Assembly: GCA_022266195.1 (NCBI GenBank)
Contig: WHVY01000005.1
Span: forward strand, 7,192,001 to 7,256,000
Length of the DNA stretch: 64,000 nucleotides
From: Tetranychus cinnabarinus
Lineage: Eukaryota > Arthropoda > Arachnida > Trombidiformes > Tetranychidae
Direction: 5' to 3'
The notes under the pieces were generated by a model that had not been told where the DNA came from, ran no database searches, and worked only from the letters and a program-made list of their open reading frames with translations. Position numbers and translations under genes: made by a program. Below, one piece after another: positions 63,401 through 64,000 of the stretch (position 1 is its first letter; each line of letters opens with the position of its first letter).

Positions 63401-64000
63401 CGGGAACAAAGTGTGCAGGGAAAACTTCATGGAGAATGCAATTGATTTCATGTTGATCTAAACTCCAATTCTTTTGCTCACTTATTCACAGTTTCTATTG
63501 AGTTCATTTTTTTTAATCAATTTCCGGTCCTACAACCATTCATGATGATTATATTTGCAAAGTCGATTATTGTTTGAGAAATGAACTTTTCTTCGCCATT
63601 TCTGCAATTCTTTTAAAACTTTACTTTGAAACTTGAAAGGCAAGCTAAAGGAGAAGGTTAACTCAATGGTTAGAGTTGAGTTTATGGTTAAACACACAAT
63701 TGCAATTCTACCTGAAAATGAACAAGTTGGTGTGGAATGACAAGTTTCTGAGTTTACTTTCTATTAATGATTATTTGCATCAATTCTTTTCGAACTTTAC
63801 TTTCAAGTCTGAATGCATTCCAATTGAAGCTTATCTAAATATCCAGATTATTCAAGTAACTTTAAGCAACTTCATTTTATGGAAAACGCTTTTTCGACGA
63901 TTCTTTGATTGCTCCAAGAACAATGAGATTTTGCTGTTGAAGAAGAAAACAAAACATGCTTTTCCCATAAGATGCATGATATTCTGTTTTCTCTTGTTCA
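57456..64000. other. No firm gene
   Basis: AT-rich with AAG/GAA tracts (for example 58147-58165, 59732-59745 and 63165-63205). Short open frames exist on both strands but without splice support or recognisable motifs. The only Ig-like hint, 57738-57640 on the - strand, is reported under findings. Confidence 0.45.

Overview
The window is nuclear DNA of an AT-rich animal with spliced genes. Most introns inside conserved genes are about 50-100 bp with GT..AG ends, mixed with a few multi-kilobase introns. The gene set (Patched, INPP5E, SMN, SRSF1, a RASL10-type GTPase, a hormone-sensitive-lipase-like esterase, a degenerin-like channel subunit, an Ig/FN3 adhesion receptor) and the compact, intron-poor channel gene suggest an arthropod, quite possibly a mite-like chelicerate. 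The species cannot be proven from this sequence alone.

Layout. 2695-5065 (+): last three exons of a hormone-sensitive-lipase-like gene whose 5' part is not seen. 6981-17481 (-): two-exon RASL10-type small GTPase with a 9.4-kb intron that contains a complete single-exon degenerin/ENaC-like gene (8119-9432, -). 20068-28378 (-): three-exon INPP5E-type inositol polyphosphate 5-phosphatase. 29668-30424 (+): two-exon SMN. 31294-32211 (+): four-exon SRSF1. 32375-33170: decayed duplicates of the ptc last exon and of the SMN 3' half. 33480-38132 (-): eleven exons of the Hedgehog receptor Patched, lacking only the N-terminal exon. 43096-49370 (-): the four 3' exons of an Ig-Ig-FN3-TM cell-surface receptor. 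From 49.4 kb to 64 kb I see no firm gene, but there is a 834-bp mariner-like fold-back element (54349-55182), diverged ~300-bp direct repeats, a second inverted repeat near 57.2-57.5 kb and a few doubtful exons.

All exon junctions given were checked by hand for splice dinucleotides and reading phase. The joined lengths of the multi-exon models are whole numbers of codons.

The most notable biology is the Patched homologue. Its sterol-sensing/RND core lacks the acidic pair of transmembrane helix 4 and the acid of helix 10 that define the RND cation path. Other notable points are a lipase-family esterase with a substituted catalytic aspartate, a RASL10-type GTPase with a ~105-residue Ser/His-rich insertion including a poly-His run, and a cluster of local duplications that placed an antisense piece of ptc just behind SRSF1 next to two broken SMN copies.
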